DNA of 34,790 nt. It comes from Anaerolineae bacterium (GTDB taxonomy: Bacteria > Chloroflexota > Anaerolineae > Aggregatilineales > Phototrophicaceae). The stretch's first letter is position 1; each line of letters starts with the position of its first letter. This document shows, one piece after another, positions 9,400 to 17,526 of this stretch. Made by a program: the position numbers and the translations under genes. The stretch lies in NCBI GenBank assembly GCA_022843385.1, contig JALHNT010000069.1:1-34790 (forward strand). Reading direction: 5' to 3'. The notes beneath the pieces were generated by a model. The model was given only the letters and a program-made list of their open reading frames with translations. It did not search any database and was not told where the DNA came from.

Positions 9400-9573
9400 G
9401 GAGACTCGCTTGCTGGGGAACTTCAGGCACGTTGGTTGCGCGTTATCGGCAGCCGATTCCCACAATTGATCGTCGGTGAGCTTCTCTAGTTGATTTATGT
9501 GATTGATTGCCATGACGACAACTTTCTATGAGCTATTATTCGGAATCGTTCTGATAGGTCTTCAAATCACTTC
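9400..9573 (-). pseudogene. Decayed partial duplicate of the acidic-protein gene (5' region plus about 38 codons)
   Basis: Bases 9400-9573 align with 8041-8210. Both contain CGCTTGCTGG-GAA, TTCAGGCACGTTG, CCCACAATTGATCGTCGGTG, GATTGATTGCCATGA and CAAATCACTTCAA in the same order. The copy keeps the start codon (ATG at 9513-9511) and upstream sequence of the acidic gene at 7738-8148 but only its first third. It carries a 4-base and a 1-base insertion that break the frame. It is therefore a non-coding remnant. The two copies flank ldhA as direct repeats about 1.36 kb apart. Confidence 0.75.
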
Positions 9574-9895
9574 AACCTGATATTCCACGAACACGTGGTT
9601 TCAAATGACATCTTCGTCGGATTTTGTTTTTCGCCTAAATTCCGCCCTCGGCGAGAACTTTTGGTACTGGTGGGATTAGCAACGATATGGAAGGTAGGGC
9701 AATCTGCCGCAATCTTTTTGAATTCGACTAGCGGCGCGTCTTTATATCCATGGTTTACTGTAATTGTCATGAACATCAAGATCAATCGGTCGTCGGCAGG
9801 ATAATTTGATCATCCTTTTGGTTGAGCAAATTGCCAGCACCTGTGCAAGAAAATTTGATAAGCACCTGGCGGGCTACTCCACTCATCCCCTATCT

Positions 9896-10012
9896 AAGGC
9901 TGTTCCAGGAAAATATTTAGCCCATACATGTCTTCGTAGGGGCGATTCACGAACCGCCCCTAAACGGCAATTCGGTTGACCAATGGGATCATTCTTTTCT
10001 GGAATAGCCTAA
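9896..10012. repeat. MITE-like element with terminal inverted repeats and central palindrome
   Basis: The ends AAGGCTGTTCCAGGAAAA (9896-9913) and TTTTCTGGAATAGCCTAA (9995-10012) are inverted repeats of about 17 bases with few mismatches. The interior has a 26-base imperfect palindrome at 9937-9962, with arms TAGGGGCG and CGCCCCTA, whose mismatches are G-U compatible in RNA. There is no coding capacity. GGGGCG-rich palindromes of this kind are dispersed repeats in several bacterial phyla from memory. This fits a non-autonomous transposable repeat of about 117 bases lying 38 bases from the IS1-like element. Confidence 0.55.
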
Positions 10013-10050
10013 TCCAAAGAGAGGAGATTTGAGGCGATAATTGCATTCGG

Positions 10051-11268
10051 GGTAGCACTCCAAGATAGCGTGGTCATGAGAAAGCCTCGTGAGAAATGGG
10101 TTTTGGGGGTCTGCCACGGCGTTTGGGAGGGACAAAGGGGGGTGGAGGGATCTTGAAAGTGAGCAGTTCGAGCATCGACCAGCGATGGTTGGTCAGGCCA
10201 GCAGCCATGGCAGGGGTTCGGCGTACCCAGCAATGAGCGGCATGGGGGAGGCAGAGCTTGAGGACGAGGCTGTGGTGGTCCGTGCAGAAGTTGTAGACAC
10301 AGCCCAGCAAGAACATACCCTCGTGCAAGGTTTGCGGCAGGCAAGCGAGGGCGCGTCCACGCCGGGTCAGGGGAGCAAAGCACTGGCGAAAGGTGGCGTT
10401 TAAGCGTTCGATGTAGGCGGTATTGATCTGACCGCCGCCCTGGGTTTGCCGCAACAGGCGTTGCACCAACGGTTGGCTGCCTTGCACGATGCGGCGCTGC
10501 ACATCGAGAACTCCCTGGCAGCGCTGCTTCACCACTTGAACAATAGCCACGTCGTCCCAGGGGCGCAAACGCGGTCGTCCGGGGGTGTGACGCGGCAGGG
10601 GCGAGCGAAAGGCGTCCTGGAAGGCCCGCACATAGCTGCTCAAGCCATCCGCCGCCAGCAAGAGCGGACGACACAAGACGACCGTGACGACCATCGCCAC
10701 CAAGGCACCGATCAGGCTCAAGTCACGCTGGCGACTGACCACGCCCCTAGCCCCGAGCGAAACGGCACACACAGCGCCATTGCCATCCACACCTGCCTAC
10801 TCCGTATCTTCACCTTCAGTTCGTCGGCCTGTACCTGTCCCAGATCGAGGCGTGCTCCACCGACAAGCGCCTCATGCACCCGCTGACAGTGCTGGCCGCT
10901 CCTGGCAAGCCAGTCCTGCACCGTGCTCTCATCCAACTCGAACGCCAGCGCTGCCGCTCGCACCGGGCAACCATGCGCCAGTAGTGTCGTCACCTTCACG
11001 AACACATTGACCTCATGCTTCAGCCCATACACGGCTGTCCCTTTACTCGCGCTGAATGTCCGCCGACACGCGTGGCAGCGATAGCGCTGCTCCACTCGGC
11101 TGTGTACCCCGATGTTGCCTGCTCCCACTTTCCCTCTAGCCGGACACTCTCGATTGGGACAGAATTGCTGCTCTGGGTTCATTGGCTTTCTTCGACTGCT
11201 GTTGTCGTGATAACAGTCTCGCCAATGAACTCTCTTTTTGCCACTCCACGCTATTTGGCGCCGCTACC
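10051..11268 (-). mobile_element. IS1-family-like insertion sequence, about 1.22 kb
   Basis: The ends are imperfect inverted repeats. The left end starts GGTAGC at 10051 and the right end finishes GCTACC at 11268; over the outer 23 bases 17 match, including an inner block ATAGCGTGG. They enclose a single transposase gene on the minus strand. ATTC occurs at 10045-10048 and 11271-11274, two bases outside each end, and might be a 4-base target duplication, but this is weak. The size is larger than classic IS1 (about 770 bases) but suits IS1-related elements with a longer transposase. Confidence 0.65.
10074..11182 (-). pseudogene. IS1-like DDE transposase, frameshifted
   Basis: Two overlapping frames together make one transposase. 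The N-terminal frame (11182 to 10718) has a zinc ribbon (CPNREC and CHAC), an HTH-like region, and VQADELKVK with the first catalytic Asp. The C-terminal frame (open over 10790-10074) has AADGLSSY with the second Asp and NTAYIERLNATFR with the Glu, all features of IS1-family enzymes. To join them, one base must be gained, or the ribosome must slip back by one, near 10741-10742. That restores GLGA-VVSRQRD. IS1 makes its transposase by programmed -1 slippage at an A6C stretch, and no such stretch is present here, so a decayed copy or a sequencing error is more likely. Confidence 0.75.
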
Positions 11269-11451
11269 TGATTCAAAATATCAATCAGCAAATCAAGCAT
11301 ATGCGCAACTCTAAATCTGATTAGCTATAGTTTGTCTGACTCACCAACAGAAACTGACAATAGTCCAACAGTGTTACTATGCTCATGTTTGTGATTTATC
11401 ATCTTACCCTTTTTCTGCCTCTCTTGCGTAAGTGCTATACATGTGTAGCCT

Positions 11452-12385
11452 TCATCGATTGATCAAATTCCATGCTGCACCCGTACTGATACCTAGTTGA
11501 CGTGCAATGCTGGGGTAGCTCATGCCAAGTTCTCGTAATTGTCGCGCTCGCAGGCGAAGATCTTCAGCCCGGGGATTGTACCTCTCTATGCGCGAAGGAT
11601 TTGTGCGACCTCTCACGGTGAAGGAGTGAGACCAATATCTAGGCAACGGCTGGCAACCCGTTGGGGCTATGAAACTGTCCAGCACTTGAAGAACCGCTGT
11701 TGAAGCGGTTTTTCATTTCTTCTCCCATCGCATCCATCTGCACAGCCGCCCGCATTATGAGGAATGGCTCTGCCCAACTCAGCAGCTTGAAGTCCATAAT
11801 CCGCTGGCGATCCAGATCATAGACGATCTCTTCAAAGAGGCTGTGCGCCAGCAACCGACGGTCTTCCCCTTCAGTCACATCCCAGAACTGCTTCAACCGC
11901 TTCACCATCTCCAGTGTGGTCATCAGCTCCAGCGCAATCTGCTGTCGATCTGTCGTCTGCGCTTCCCAATGGGCGATCTGTCGTTCATGGTAATCCTTCT
12001 GTCGGTAGTATTCTTCAGCCTCAATTTCACCGTTTTGGAACAGCAGGAGATTGTTCTTTAGCGCCCGACGATGTGTTGCCAGATGGATCCTTTTCTGGTC
12101 TTCAAACTCCGCCTCGTTTGAGCCGTCAAGATTTCGGAAACGAGACGCAATCGCTAATTCTGCCATCAGATCAATCGATTCTTGACTAACCTGTATCGCA
12201 TCCATCAGCCGAGCAAAGTCATCCTCGATGACACTGGCATATACTGACTTGGCATGACCAAGGCAATTCTGCGATGCTGAATGTCTATAGCGCAGCGTCC
12301 CTTGTTTGTGCCAACCGATCAGCCGTGAGCGCAGTTCCAGATTATCCTGTTCTCGTGCATTCTGATCACAGTGGGCGCAGAGGCA
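11452..12385 (-). pseudogene. Remnant of a large serine recombinase (C-terminal half, frameshifted)
   Basis: From 12385 down to 11639 one frame is open. It begins with a zinc-ribbon stretch (LCAHCDQ, then RYRHSASQNCLGH) and continues through a coiled-coil region (IALELMTTLEMVKRLKQFW) to LLAHSLFEEIVYDLD, the layout of the C-terminal half of large serine recombinases. A TAG precedes it, and no catalytic resolvase domain follows upstream. Near 11640-11685 the frame changes, and a second frame to 11452 ends with an HTH (ARQLRELGMSYPSIARQLGIST), probably the original C terminus. The gene therefore lacks its N-terminal catalytic domain and is not functional. It lies between the IS and the NRPS cluster and is a trace of an old integration event. 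Confidence 0.7.
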
Positions 12386-12768
12386 CTAAGAAGTGCTGGT
12401 GGCTGACGTGAATGGTCAAACCTATGCTGGAGGAGTCTTGTGAGAATCAGGAGCTATTCAAACTGCGTCAGGAGATCTGGTGGGATCGGCATCTTGCCGG
12501 GTAGAAGCACGGCTATTTCCTCTGGAGCATAATATGCACCCTTTGGCCCTCAACCGCCGCCCATTCTCTCACGCGCTATGCTGCCAGAAAGGGAGTCGCC
12601 ATGAATGAGGTGCCGCGAATCCCCTCGCCCCGTGGGAAAAGGTTTGGGGGTAAGGGAAATCACAGGAGCGAAGTCCATAACGCGCTCGAGCCTACACGCC
12701 AGTGCGCCGCACCTTTGGGGTGGTTTTACATCAGAACGAGCCCCAGATAAGATTTTTGGGATCGACAG
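12386..12768. other. Non-coding gap between recombinase remnant and NRPS operon end
   Basis: I see no supportable gene. The stretch contains G/C-rich simple patches such as AATCCCCTCGCCCCGTGGG and GGTTTGGGGGTAAGGG, like dispersed repeat debris, and stop codons in all frames. A weak TGGGG/CCCCA pairing near 12717-12746 might act in termination of the NRPS operon, but it has no T tract. Confidence 0.4.
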
Positions 12769-13506
12769 CTAACGAGTTTCAGTCATGGGATTACACTTTG
12801 CTCCAGCTTTAGCACTGCTATAACATCCAACAGTGAGCGCTGCTAGATAGCCTGTTGGTACACGCACCATCTGCATGTACCAGTCGTCCCTTTCATGCGC
12901 ATCCGGGCGAGTAGCGATCAGGAGATCGGTGGCATCCGGTTGAACAGCGACATCGAAATCCTTGAGCGGATGGGAAAGCCCTTCTCCCCGCGCCTTGATG
13001 TAAGACTCCTTACAAACCCAGCAGGTGAAGAAGGCGATTGGGAAATCAGCAGGTGGGCACCCAACCAGGGCGGCTTGCTCGGCGCTGGAGAAGAAGTGAT
13101 GGGAAACGGCAGGATCAGCGAAGTCCGGGCGGATGCATTCAATATCCACACCGATAGCGCGCCCGTGTGCGACTGCCAGCAGACCATAATCTCCAGCGTG
13201 GGAGAGGTTAAAGCAGAGCGTGGGATGGGCTAGCAGGAAGGGCTTGCCATACTTCGTGTAGCCCAAACATACGGTCGATGCTGCTTTACCCGTGTACCAG
13301 CCCAACAGCGTCCGTAGCATAGCACGGGCGCTAATCCAACGTAGGCGATCGTGTTCAAAGCGAAAACGGGTAGCGCGCTCCTGCTCCTCTGGGGAGAGAG
13401 TCGCTTGCTCAGCAAGCGATTGCACTAATGGCAGCAACCAAATGTGTACATCCATGGCAGCCAGGGACGGGGGCGGGTCGCCATAGGTCATCTGGTAAAC
13501 ATTCAT
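12769..13506 (-). CDS. Sfp-type 4'-phosphopantetheinyl transferase
   Basis: A 245-residue enzyme that transfers phosphopantetheine from CoA to the Ser of carrier domains, activating the PCPs of this cluster. Family motifs are clear: FNLSHAGDYGLLAV, GVDIECIRP (Mg-binding Asp/Glu near 121-123) and WVCKESYIKARGEGL (W-x-x-K-E motif near 163-167). Length matches the Sfp/Gsp group. The reading frame is open further upstream, but the ATG at 13506 forms an ATGA overlap with the stop of the thioesterase protein, as at other junctions in this operon, so I prefer it over 13524. It is the last gene of the cluster. Confidence 0.9.
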   Translation of the reverse strand: MNVYQMTYGDPPPSLAAMDVHIWLLPLVQSLAEQATLSPEEQERATRFRFEHDRLRWISARAMLRTLLGWYTGKAASTVCLGYTKYGKPFLLAHPTLCFNLSHAGDYGLLAVAHGRAIGVDIECIRPDFADPAVSHHFFSSAEQAALVGCPPADFPIAFFTCWVCKESYIKARGEGLSHPLKDFDVAVQPDATDLLIATRPDAHERDDWYMQMVRVPTGYLAALTVGCYSSAKAGAKCNPMTETR

Positions 13507-16157
13507 GGGGTTTGATCGAGGCACTGCCGTAGCATCTCCGCGATTTTGTCTGCATGGTCTGGGTTATAGACATCGGCATGACTGCCCTCAAAGACAACCA
13601 ACTCAAGTCCCTGACCAGCCAGTGGCCCCCAGCCCATCAGGGAATCCACCGGATTGTCTTTCAGGCTCTCGCGGGCGCGGAAAATAGTAATTTTTCCTGG
13701 ATATATGCCGGGGACGTAATTCATCACGGCTTTGATGTGCGCTTCCCGCAGATACTGCAGCAGTAGATGATTCGGCAGGCGGCGACCCGTCCGATGCAGC
13801 AGACGAGCGGTGAATTTCAAGCGGATGCGTTCCAGACGCATGGCAGCGTCTTTCCACATATAGGACACCTTTTGATCGACCGGCAAACTTTCCAGACGTT
13901 GCATGTGACCCTTGAGCTTGCGCTGCCAGGCTTCTAGCCTCTGCCGAAACTTGCTCGGCGGATGAATATCCCGCTGTGGCTCGGCGATGACAACTGGCCG
14001 GATGGCACGATTGGGGTTGGCAGTATCGAACATGACTAGCAGAGCCACCTGTTCACCCTCCTGGCGCAACTGCTGTGCCATCTCAAAGGCGATTTCTCCA
14101 CCCAGGGAATAGCCGCCTAGATGATACGGACCGTGTGGCTGGACCTGCCGAATTTCCTTCACATAATTCGAGGCCATCTGTGGGATAGAATCCAGCGCAG
14201 GGTGGTAGCCGTCAATGCCGCGTGATTGCAGGCCATAGAAAGGTTGGTCTTCGCCCAGATGCAGGACGATGTTACGCCAGAACAGCACGTTGCCATCCAT
14301 ACCGTGTACACCGAAGAAGGGCGGGCGCGAGCCTTTTGGCTGGATGGCGACCAGGGAATCCCAGGTCATGCGGGCTTCTCCCTGTTCAATCAGGCTGGCG
14401 AGACCGTGAATAGTCGGCTCTCTGAACAGGGTCGCCAAGGGTAGATTGACCTTAAATTCCTGTTGGATGCGGCTGAAGAGGCGCAGCGCCAGCAGCGAAT
14501 GACCACCGAGGTCGAAAAAGTTATCGGCCACACCGATAGGCTGTTGGTTGAGCGTCTCTTCCCAGATGGCGACCAGCCGCGATTCGAGAGGTGATTGTGG
14601 AGGGCGATAGGCGTGGCTGCCCACAGCAACTGGCTGTGGCTGCATGATGGTTTGTGCCGATGGCAGCAGTTCGATCAGCCGTGCCTGTTGTTGTGTCAGC
14701 GCGGCGTTGAGGAGAGTGGCGTAATCCTGAAAGAGCCGGTCAATTGTCGTGGGCTGGAACAGCGCCCTGCGGTACTCCATCACCAGCCGCAAAGCCTTGC
14801 CTTCCATCTGGACAGTAAGGAACAGATCGAAATTAGTGGTGTTGTTATAGACCGGGAGCAGCTCGATCTGAAGGCCATCCAGCCTGAGGGTATGCCCGCT
14901 GCCATCCTGCACACCGAAAACCGCCCTCGTAAAGGGAATTTGCGCCAGACCCGGCAATGCTGCCAGCCGGTGCAGCGGCACCTCGGCATGGTCATTGGCC
15001 CCGAGCACGGCCGACTTCACCCGCCCTAGCACATCCTGAAAACGATCTTCGCCGGAAGCGATTATACCCAGCGGCAGGATGTTGTTGAAATACCCCATGA
15101 TGCCCTGTAGTTCGGCTTGAGCGCGGCCAGCAACGGGCGTTCCAATCAGTAGATTGGGCTGCCCAGTGATTTGGTGGAGGGTGGCGACAAAGGCTGCCAA
15201 CAAGGTCATGAAGGGCGTAACACCCCCGGAACTGCTGAAGGTATGTAGCTGTTCTGCCAGACCGTCTGCCAGATCGAACGAGGCTCTCGCTCCGGCAAAA
15301 TCGAATGTCGATTGTCGGGCCGCATCCAGTGGGAGTTCCAGCGGGGTAACACCATCGAGGGTTTTTTTCCAAAAGGCTAGGTCGGCTATGTAACGGGGTG
15401 TATCGATGTAGGTGCGCTGCCCGGCAGCGAAATCTAGGTATTGGACAGTCAAGTCCGGCAGGGAGGCGGGTTCACTGCGTCTATGCGCCGCGTACAGGAC
15501 GGTCAGTTCACGCAGAAATACGTTCCACGACCAGCCATCCGAAATCAGATGGTGCATGACCAGAATCAGCACATGCTCATCTGTCGCCAGCCGCAGCAAA
15601 TGTACGCGGAACAAGCCTTCATGTAGCGGATCGAACAGATAGGCCGCCTCGGCTGCGATGCGCTCGGTCAATCGGGACTGGAGTTGGGGGTCGGTCTCTA
15701 CATCCAAGAATGGCAGAGTCCATTCTCCTGTGGGCTCCACTCGCTGCATAAGTTGGTCGTGATCCAGGTGAAAGCGTGTCCGCAAGGGCTCATGCCGGTC
15801 AATCAACTGACGGAGGCAGGCTTCGAGCACTGTCAGATGCAAGGGGCCGCGCAGCCGGAACGCCAAATACATATTGTAAAGCGGGGTCGACCCAGCCATT
15901 TGTGTCAACGCCCACAGGCGCTCCTGCGCAAATGAAAGTGGCTGCGGCTCCAGCCGCGAGACACGCGGGAAGCTGGATTCGGTCAGTTTTCGCTGCTGCA
16001 CCAGACGGAGGAGTTCATTTTTCTTGTCAGCAATGGCCGCCTGCAGAGCCGGCGTGATGACCCCTTTGGGGGCGTTCAGGCGCAGGCGTTCGCCCTCGGC
16101 ATAGAGGACAACGCCCTGTTCAATGAGATGGTGGAACAATTCAAGCGATTCAAGCAT
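13503..16157 (-). CDS. NRPS termination protein: TubC docking - C - PCP - TE, no A domain
   Basis: An 884-residue protein. Residues 1-55 form a TubC-type N-terminal docking domain (LIEQGVVLYAEGERLRLNAP, then the KGVITPAL region), which receives the chain from an upstream protein. A condensation domain follows, with active-site HHLISDG at 202-208. There is no adenylation domain. The carrier domain has DNFFDLGGHSL with Ser554. The thioesterase has GYSLGG (Ser684), a candidate Asp711 and His860, and should release the product by hydrolysis, cyclisation or aminolysis. The carrier must be charged in trans, or the C domain uses a free nucleophile. It is translated just after the A-tail-PCP gene (six-base gap) and overlaps the phosphopantetheinyl transferase by four bases. 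Confidence 0.9.
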   Translation of the reverse strand: MLESLELFHHLIEQGVVLYAEGERLRLNAPKGVITPALQAAIADKKNELLRLVQQRKLTESSFPRVSRLEPQPLSFAQERLWALTQMAGSTPLYNMYLAFRLRGPLHLTVLEACLRQLIDRHEPLRTRFHLDHDQLMQRVEPTGEWTLPFLDVETDPQLQSRLTERIAAEAAYLFDPLHEGLFRVHLLRLATDEHVLILVMHHLISDGWSWNVFLRELTVLYAAHRRSEPASLPDLTVQYLDFAAGQRTYIDTPRYIADLAFWKKTLDGVTPLELPLDAARQSTFDFAGARASFDLADGLAEQLHTFSSSGGVTPFMTLLAAFVATLHQITGQPNLLIGTPVAGRAQAELQGIMGYFNNILPLGIIASGEDRFQDVLGRVKSAVLGANDHAEVPLHRLAALPGLAQIPFTRAVFGVQDGSGHTLRLDGLQIELLPVYNNTTNFDLFLTVQMEGKALRLVMEYRRALFQPTTIDRLFQDYATLLNAALTQQQARLIELLPSAQTIMQPQPVAVGSHAYRPPQSPLESRLVAIWEETLNQQPIGVADNFFDLGGHSLLALRLFSRIQQEFKVNLPLATLFREPTIHGLASLIEQGEARMTWDSLVAIQPKGSRPPFFGVHGMDGNVLFWRNIVLHLGEDQPFYGLQSRGIDGYHPALDSIPQMASNYVKEIRQVQPHGPYHLGGYSLGGEIAFEMAQQLRQEGEQVALLVMFDTANPNRAIRPVVIAEPQRDIHPPSKFRQRLEAWQRKLKGHMQRLESLPVDQKVSYMWKDAAMRLERIRLKFTARLLHRTGRRLPNHLLLQYLREAHIKAVMNYVPGIYPGKITIFRARESLKDNPVDSLMGWGPLAGQGLELVVFEGSHADVYNPDHADKIAEMLRQCLDQTP

Positions 16158-16163
16158 GTTGCA

Positions 16164-16736
16164 TCAGAATTCGAGTTCATCCCGTTCGCCGGATGGTTGG
16201 TGGGATCCGATATAAGCAGCGAGTTGGGCAATGGTGGGGCGCTCGAAGAAAGCGGTCACTCCCAGTTCGACCTGGAACCGATCCCGCAGGCGGGCAATGG
16301 CTTGTGTCACTAGCAGAGAATGCCCGCCCAGTTCAAAGAAATTATCGTGGATGCCGATCATATCAAAGCCGAGGAGCGCGGCCCAGATACGGGCGATTTC
16401 CAGTTCAGTTTCCGTGCGCGGTTCGATAAAGCCAGACTCAGGAGCCGGGATGATCTCGTTGGGTTCAGGCAGCGCCAATCGGTCGAGCTTTCCATTGGGT
16501 GTTAAAGGCATTGCTGTCAACTGGACGATTTGCGCTGGGAGCATGTAATCTGGCAGTCGGGAGGCCAGGGCAGTACGCAGGCTTGCCACGTCCAGTGATT
16601 GCCCCGTAGTCGGTACCACATAGGCAATTAAGCGGGTATAGACCGCGGCGGTACTCGTCTGTCCCTTAAGCCGATTCAGCAGGGTCGCTCGTTGACCGCG
16701 GGATAATTGCTGAAGACGTTGCAGCAGTTCGCTCAT
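16164..16736 (-). CDS. Split NRPS piece: C-terminal A subdomain (A9-A10) plus PCP
   Basis: A 190-residue protein that cannot be a free-standing adenylation enzyme. It begins with about 25 polar residues, then RLIAYVV, A9 (LPDYMLP, 61-67), A10 (PLTPNGKLDR with catalytic Lys83), and a carrier domain DNFFELGGHSL with Ser140. Motifs A1-A8 are missing and occur at the end of the gene two positions upstream (17523-20465). It ends with a short acidic tail (GERDELEF) suited to binding the TubC docking domain of the next protein. Its ATG lies one base after the TAA of the methyltransferase gene. The likely role is to complete the A domain in trans and hold the methylated aminoacyl thioester. A sequencing frameshift in a once-fused protein is the main alternative. 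Confidence 0.85.
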   Translation of the reverse strand: MSELLQRLQQLSRGQRATLLNRLKGQTSTAAVYTRLIAYVVPTTGQSLDVASLRTALASRLPDYMLPAQIVQLTAMPLTPNGKLDRLALPEPNEIIPAPESGFIEPRTETELEIARIWAALLGFDMIGIHDNFFELGGHSLLVTQAIARLRDRFQVELGVTAFFERPTIAQLAAYIGSHQPSGERDELEF

Positions 16737-16737
16737 C

Positions 16738-17526
16738 TTATTTCACCGCTCGGACGATGACCATCGAGTCCGCCCACCAAGTATCACGGACATCGCTGGG
16801 TAATTGCAGCGGTTGAAGCTGTACGCCGAAGGCACTGAAGTAGCGCAGCAGCGCCCGTTGATGCCCACGACTGAGCGAGTCGATCTCGTTGGTCATGTAG
16901 GTAAAGACCCCGCCGGGGCGCAGAAAGCGCGCGGCGGTAGGGAAGAAATGCTCGGCAAATGTGGCGCTGTTGACGGCTTGATCGACATATTCCTGCTCAT
17001 TCAGGGGATAGGTGTGGAAAAAGATAGCGTCATAGTCACTGAATTGATCGGCCACGTCCTGCCAGCGTCCTGCCAGCAAGCGAATGTCCTTGTCGGGGTA
17101 GCCTGCTTTCCAACCATGAAACCGGTCAATGACCGACTCGTTACATTCGACGATGGTGTGCGAGCGGACCCCCATATCCTGAATAATCCCGGCGGAGACA
17201 CCCCGCCCGAAGCCGATTTCCAGCAAGTCACCATGCGTTTCAGTGGCGATAGAGGCCATAGCCCGCATCAGTGGGATTTGCCAATCTTCCATGATGTCTT
17301 CATCGCTCAGTTCAGTGTGGGTGCGCTCGTCAATCTGGGGCGCATCCAGACCGGGGACGAAACGAGCCGCCAGCCGGTTCAACTGGTTGAGGTCATCAGC
17401 GAATTCGCTGACCACTTTATTGAGCAGCCAGTTACGCTGGGCTTCACGCGGCGGGGCGATGAAGCGATCATGCTTCACCTCCAAGACGATTTCAAAATCC
17501 GAGGTGCGGCGGAATTTACGGCTCAT
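16738..17526 (-). CDS. GAMT-like SAM-dependent methyltransferase lodged within a split A domain
   Basis: A 262-residue class I SAM methyltransferase. SAM motif I is LLEIGFGRG (101-109), followed by an acidic VECNES (126-131) and LRPGGVFTY (202-210). The overall pattern (EDWQIPLMRAMA, IVECNESV, FFHTYPLNEQ) parallels guanidinoacetate N-methyltransferase (ERWETPYM, IIECNDGV, YDTYPLSEE). The two acids that bind guanidinoacetate in GAMT are replaced by Gln83 and His171, so another substrate is expected. A 60-residue N-terminal extension (IAPPREAQRNWLLNKV onward) is not in GAMT. It overlaps the preceding NRPS gene by ATGA and abuts the next one. Its place between A8 and A9 matches where cis methyltransferase domains interrupt A domains, so it probably methylates the residue of this module. 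Confidence 0.85.
   Translation of the reverse strand: MSRKFRRTSDFEIVLEVKHDRFIAPPREAQRNWLLNKVVSEFADDLNQLNRLAARFVPGLDAPQIDERTHTELSDEDIMEDWQIPLMRAMASIATETHGDLLEIGFGRGVSAGIIQDMGVRSHTIVECNESVIDRFHGWKAGYPDKDIRLLAGRWQDVADQFSDYDAIFFHTYPLNEQEYVDQAVNSATFAEHFFPTAARFLRPGGVFTYMTNEIDSLSRGHQRALLRYFSAFGVQLQPLQLPSDVRDTWWADSMVIVRAVK

Noticed and set aside
9567..9785. Minus-strand frame of 72 codons between the decayed duplicate and the MITE-like repeat
   Set aside because: Starts with TTG, has no ribosome binding site and no recognisable motif. It could be the tail of an older gene, but nothing supports that.
12441..12500. Short plus-strand frame (SCENQELFKLRQEIWWDRHLAG)
   Set aside because: Very short, no start or ribosome binding site, and lies in debris next to the recombinase remnant.
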